The notes beneath the pieces were generated by a model, which did no database searches, had not been told where the DNA came from, and worked only from the letters and a program-made list of their open reading frames with translations. A program made the position numbers and the translations under genes. 30,255 bases of DNA from a virus, in IMG/VR virus record IMGVR_UViG_3300007511_001042, positions 1 through 30,255 of that record. One strand, written 5' to 3'. Shown here piece by piece: positions 28,998-30,255 of the stretch. Position 1 is the first letter of the stretch, and each line of letters opens with the position of its first letter.

Positions 28998-30255
28998 GTG
29001 AACGACCTCTTAAACCAGTCCCCTGGAAACAATCAGAAAAGCCAAATTGAATGCCTTGGGCTGATTTTCGAGAGTGAGGACGCGCGACGAGACCATTTTA
29101 TAAAGCTGCTGACCGAGAAGCTGAAGGATCCCAATTTTCGGAACCAAGAAGGCTTTCCACAAGGCACCGACGAGGCGATTCTTGCGATGTCGGATCCACC
29201 CTACTACACGGCCTGCCCTAACCCGTGGCTCGAAGATTTCGTGAATCAGTACGGAACTCCCTACGGCTCGGCAGAGCAGTTTGCAAAAGAACCCTTCGCG
29301 TTTGACGTTAGTGAAGGAAGAAGCGGTATTTTTTACGATGCTCACAGCTACCATACAAAAGTTCCGCACAAAGCAATCATGCGCTACGTTCTTTATTATA
29401 CAAAGCCTGGAGATTTGATTGCTGACACTTTCTGTGGAACCGGAATGACGGGAGTGGCCGCACAGTTGTGTGGCAATAGAAAAGCTGTCGAAGACTTAGG
29501 CTATCGCGTTGACGAAAAGGGAACAATTTTTGAACCTGTTCATATTGCAGGAAAGATTGAATGGCGCGAGTTTTCGAAACTTGGCGAAAGAAAAGCCCTT
29601 TTAAATGATTTGTCCCCCGCAGCTGCATTTATTGCAGCTAACTACAACTCCAAGATCAATGTCGCGCGCTTTAAGCAAGAGGCAACTCAACTACTCGATG
29701 ACGCAGAACGAGAGTTAGGTTGGATATATGAAACCAATCACAGCAGCTCGACAATAAAGGGAAAAATTAACTACATCATCTGGTCAGACGTTTTCACATG
29801 TCCAGAATGCGCAGGTGAAATTATTTTCTGGAAATCGGCCGTTGATCATAAATCCGGCTCTGTTCGCGACCAGATTGATTGTCCTCACTGCTCGGCGGGA
29901 GTGACCAAGAGAACACTGGATCGTTGCTGGACAACCTTCAATGACCCAAAGCTCTCACGGCCCATCCAAATCGCGAAGCAAGTTCCGGTTCACATTAACT
30001 ACTCAATTGGCAAAACTCGGTATGAAAAAGAGCCAGACGAAAACGATTTGGGCATTTCTGAGCGGTGTATGCAGGAGCTTGTTAAGTACGATTACCCCAT
30101 CAAAGAATTGCCCGATGGTGAAAAAACTGGCGAACCTATCCGAATGGGCATAAATTTTGTCCATCACTTCTACACGCACCGCAATCTCTTGGCGCTGGCG
30201 TTTCTTCGAAAGCGCGCCGAAAACGGTGTGTATAGTAATGCCCTAAATTTTCTCA
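28998..30255 (+). CDS. DNA methyltransferase with zinc-ribbon insert, truncated by window end
   Basis: A frame open from at least 28971 to the window end encodes a large methyltransferase. Starting at the GTG at 28998, DPPYY is at residues 66-70 and FCGTGMTG at 145-152, so the catalytic motif precedes the SAM motif, as in beta-class enzymes. Conserved DLSPAATFIAANYN follows. An inserted CPEC...CPHC pair (about 270-300) is typical of this family of large DNA methylases. A TTG at 28971 overlaps a short upstream frame as TTGA and is an alternative start. The base composition is clearly more AT-rich than the phage core, suggesting acquisition. About 420 residues are visible. The modification target is unknown. 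Confidence 0.8.
   Translation, partial: MNDLLNQSPGNNQKSQIECLGLIFESEDARRDHFIKLLTEKLKDPNFRNQEGFPQGTDEAILAMSDPPYYTACPNPWLEDFVNQYGTPYGSAEQFAKEPFAFDVSEGRSGIFYDAHSYHTKVPHKAIMRYVLYYTKPGDLIADTFCGTGMTGVAAQLCGNRKAVEDLGYRVDEKGTIFEPVHIAGKIEWREFSKLGERKALLNDLSPAAAFIAANYNSKINVARFKQEATQLLDDAERELGWIYETNHSSSTIKGKINYIIWSDVFTCPECAGEIIFWKSAVDHKSGSVRDQIDCPHCSAGVTKRTLDRCWTTFNDPKLSRPIQIAKQVPVHINYSIGKTRYEKEPDENDLGISERCMQELVKYDYPIKELPDGEKTGEPIRMGINFVHHFYTHRNLLALAFLRKRAENGVYSNALNFL

Overview
This window is part of a tailed-phage or prophage genome. The head, packaging and tail genes are of the short-tailed P22/SU10-like type: a P22-type portal, a scaffold, a gp4-like adaptor and a gp10-like tail hub. Moderate-to-high GC, the style of the small early genes and a sequence resembling the alphaproteobacterial tmRNA acceptor end suggest an alphaproteobacterial host, but this is inference. 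No integrase and no CI-type repressor are visible, so lifestyle is undecided. Both ends cut through genes.

Layout: the control region is at about 23984-24283 and works like a lambda switch. Two consensus promoters point away from each other, each with a copy of a 17-bp dyad inside its -35/-10 spacer, and a third dyad lies between them. The minus-strand transcript (24 kb down to 1) encodes a Cro-like protein, a resolvase-like nuclease, a small methyltransferase, a DnaA-domain-IV protein, a SANT/zinc protein, a DUF1376 replication initiator, a probable helicase loader and a 223-aa protein in the position of lambda Q. Inside the DUF1376 gene are five copies of an 11-bp repeat followed by an AT-rich purine tract, a likely replication origin.

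Next comes a 296-bp gap (19647-19942) with a candidate late promoter, a strong terminator and an 83-nt tRNA-like fold ending in ACCA. The late operon follows: ParB-like protein, Mom DNA-modification enzyme, small and large terminase, portal, scaffold, capsid, decoration protein, a DUF115/MptE-like enzyme, adaptor, fibres, glycine-rich tip protein, tail hub, internal virion proteins, a terminator array, a tail fibre and the signal peptide of a further gene. Neighbouring genes mostly overlap by 1-20 bases.

The plus-strand transcript (24.1-30.3 kb) begins with a structured leader, then encodes small unknown proteins, an ERF annealing protein, SSB, a DUF968-like HNH protein, DUF1367, an unknown zinc-cluster protein and an acetyltransferase. 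It ends with a truncated, more AT-rich DNA methyltransferase that looks like acquired cargo. Together the genes cover early control, replication and recombination, DNA modification (Mom plus two methyltransferases), packaging, head assembly and tail assembly.
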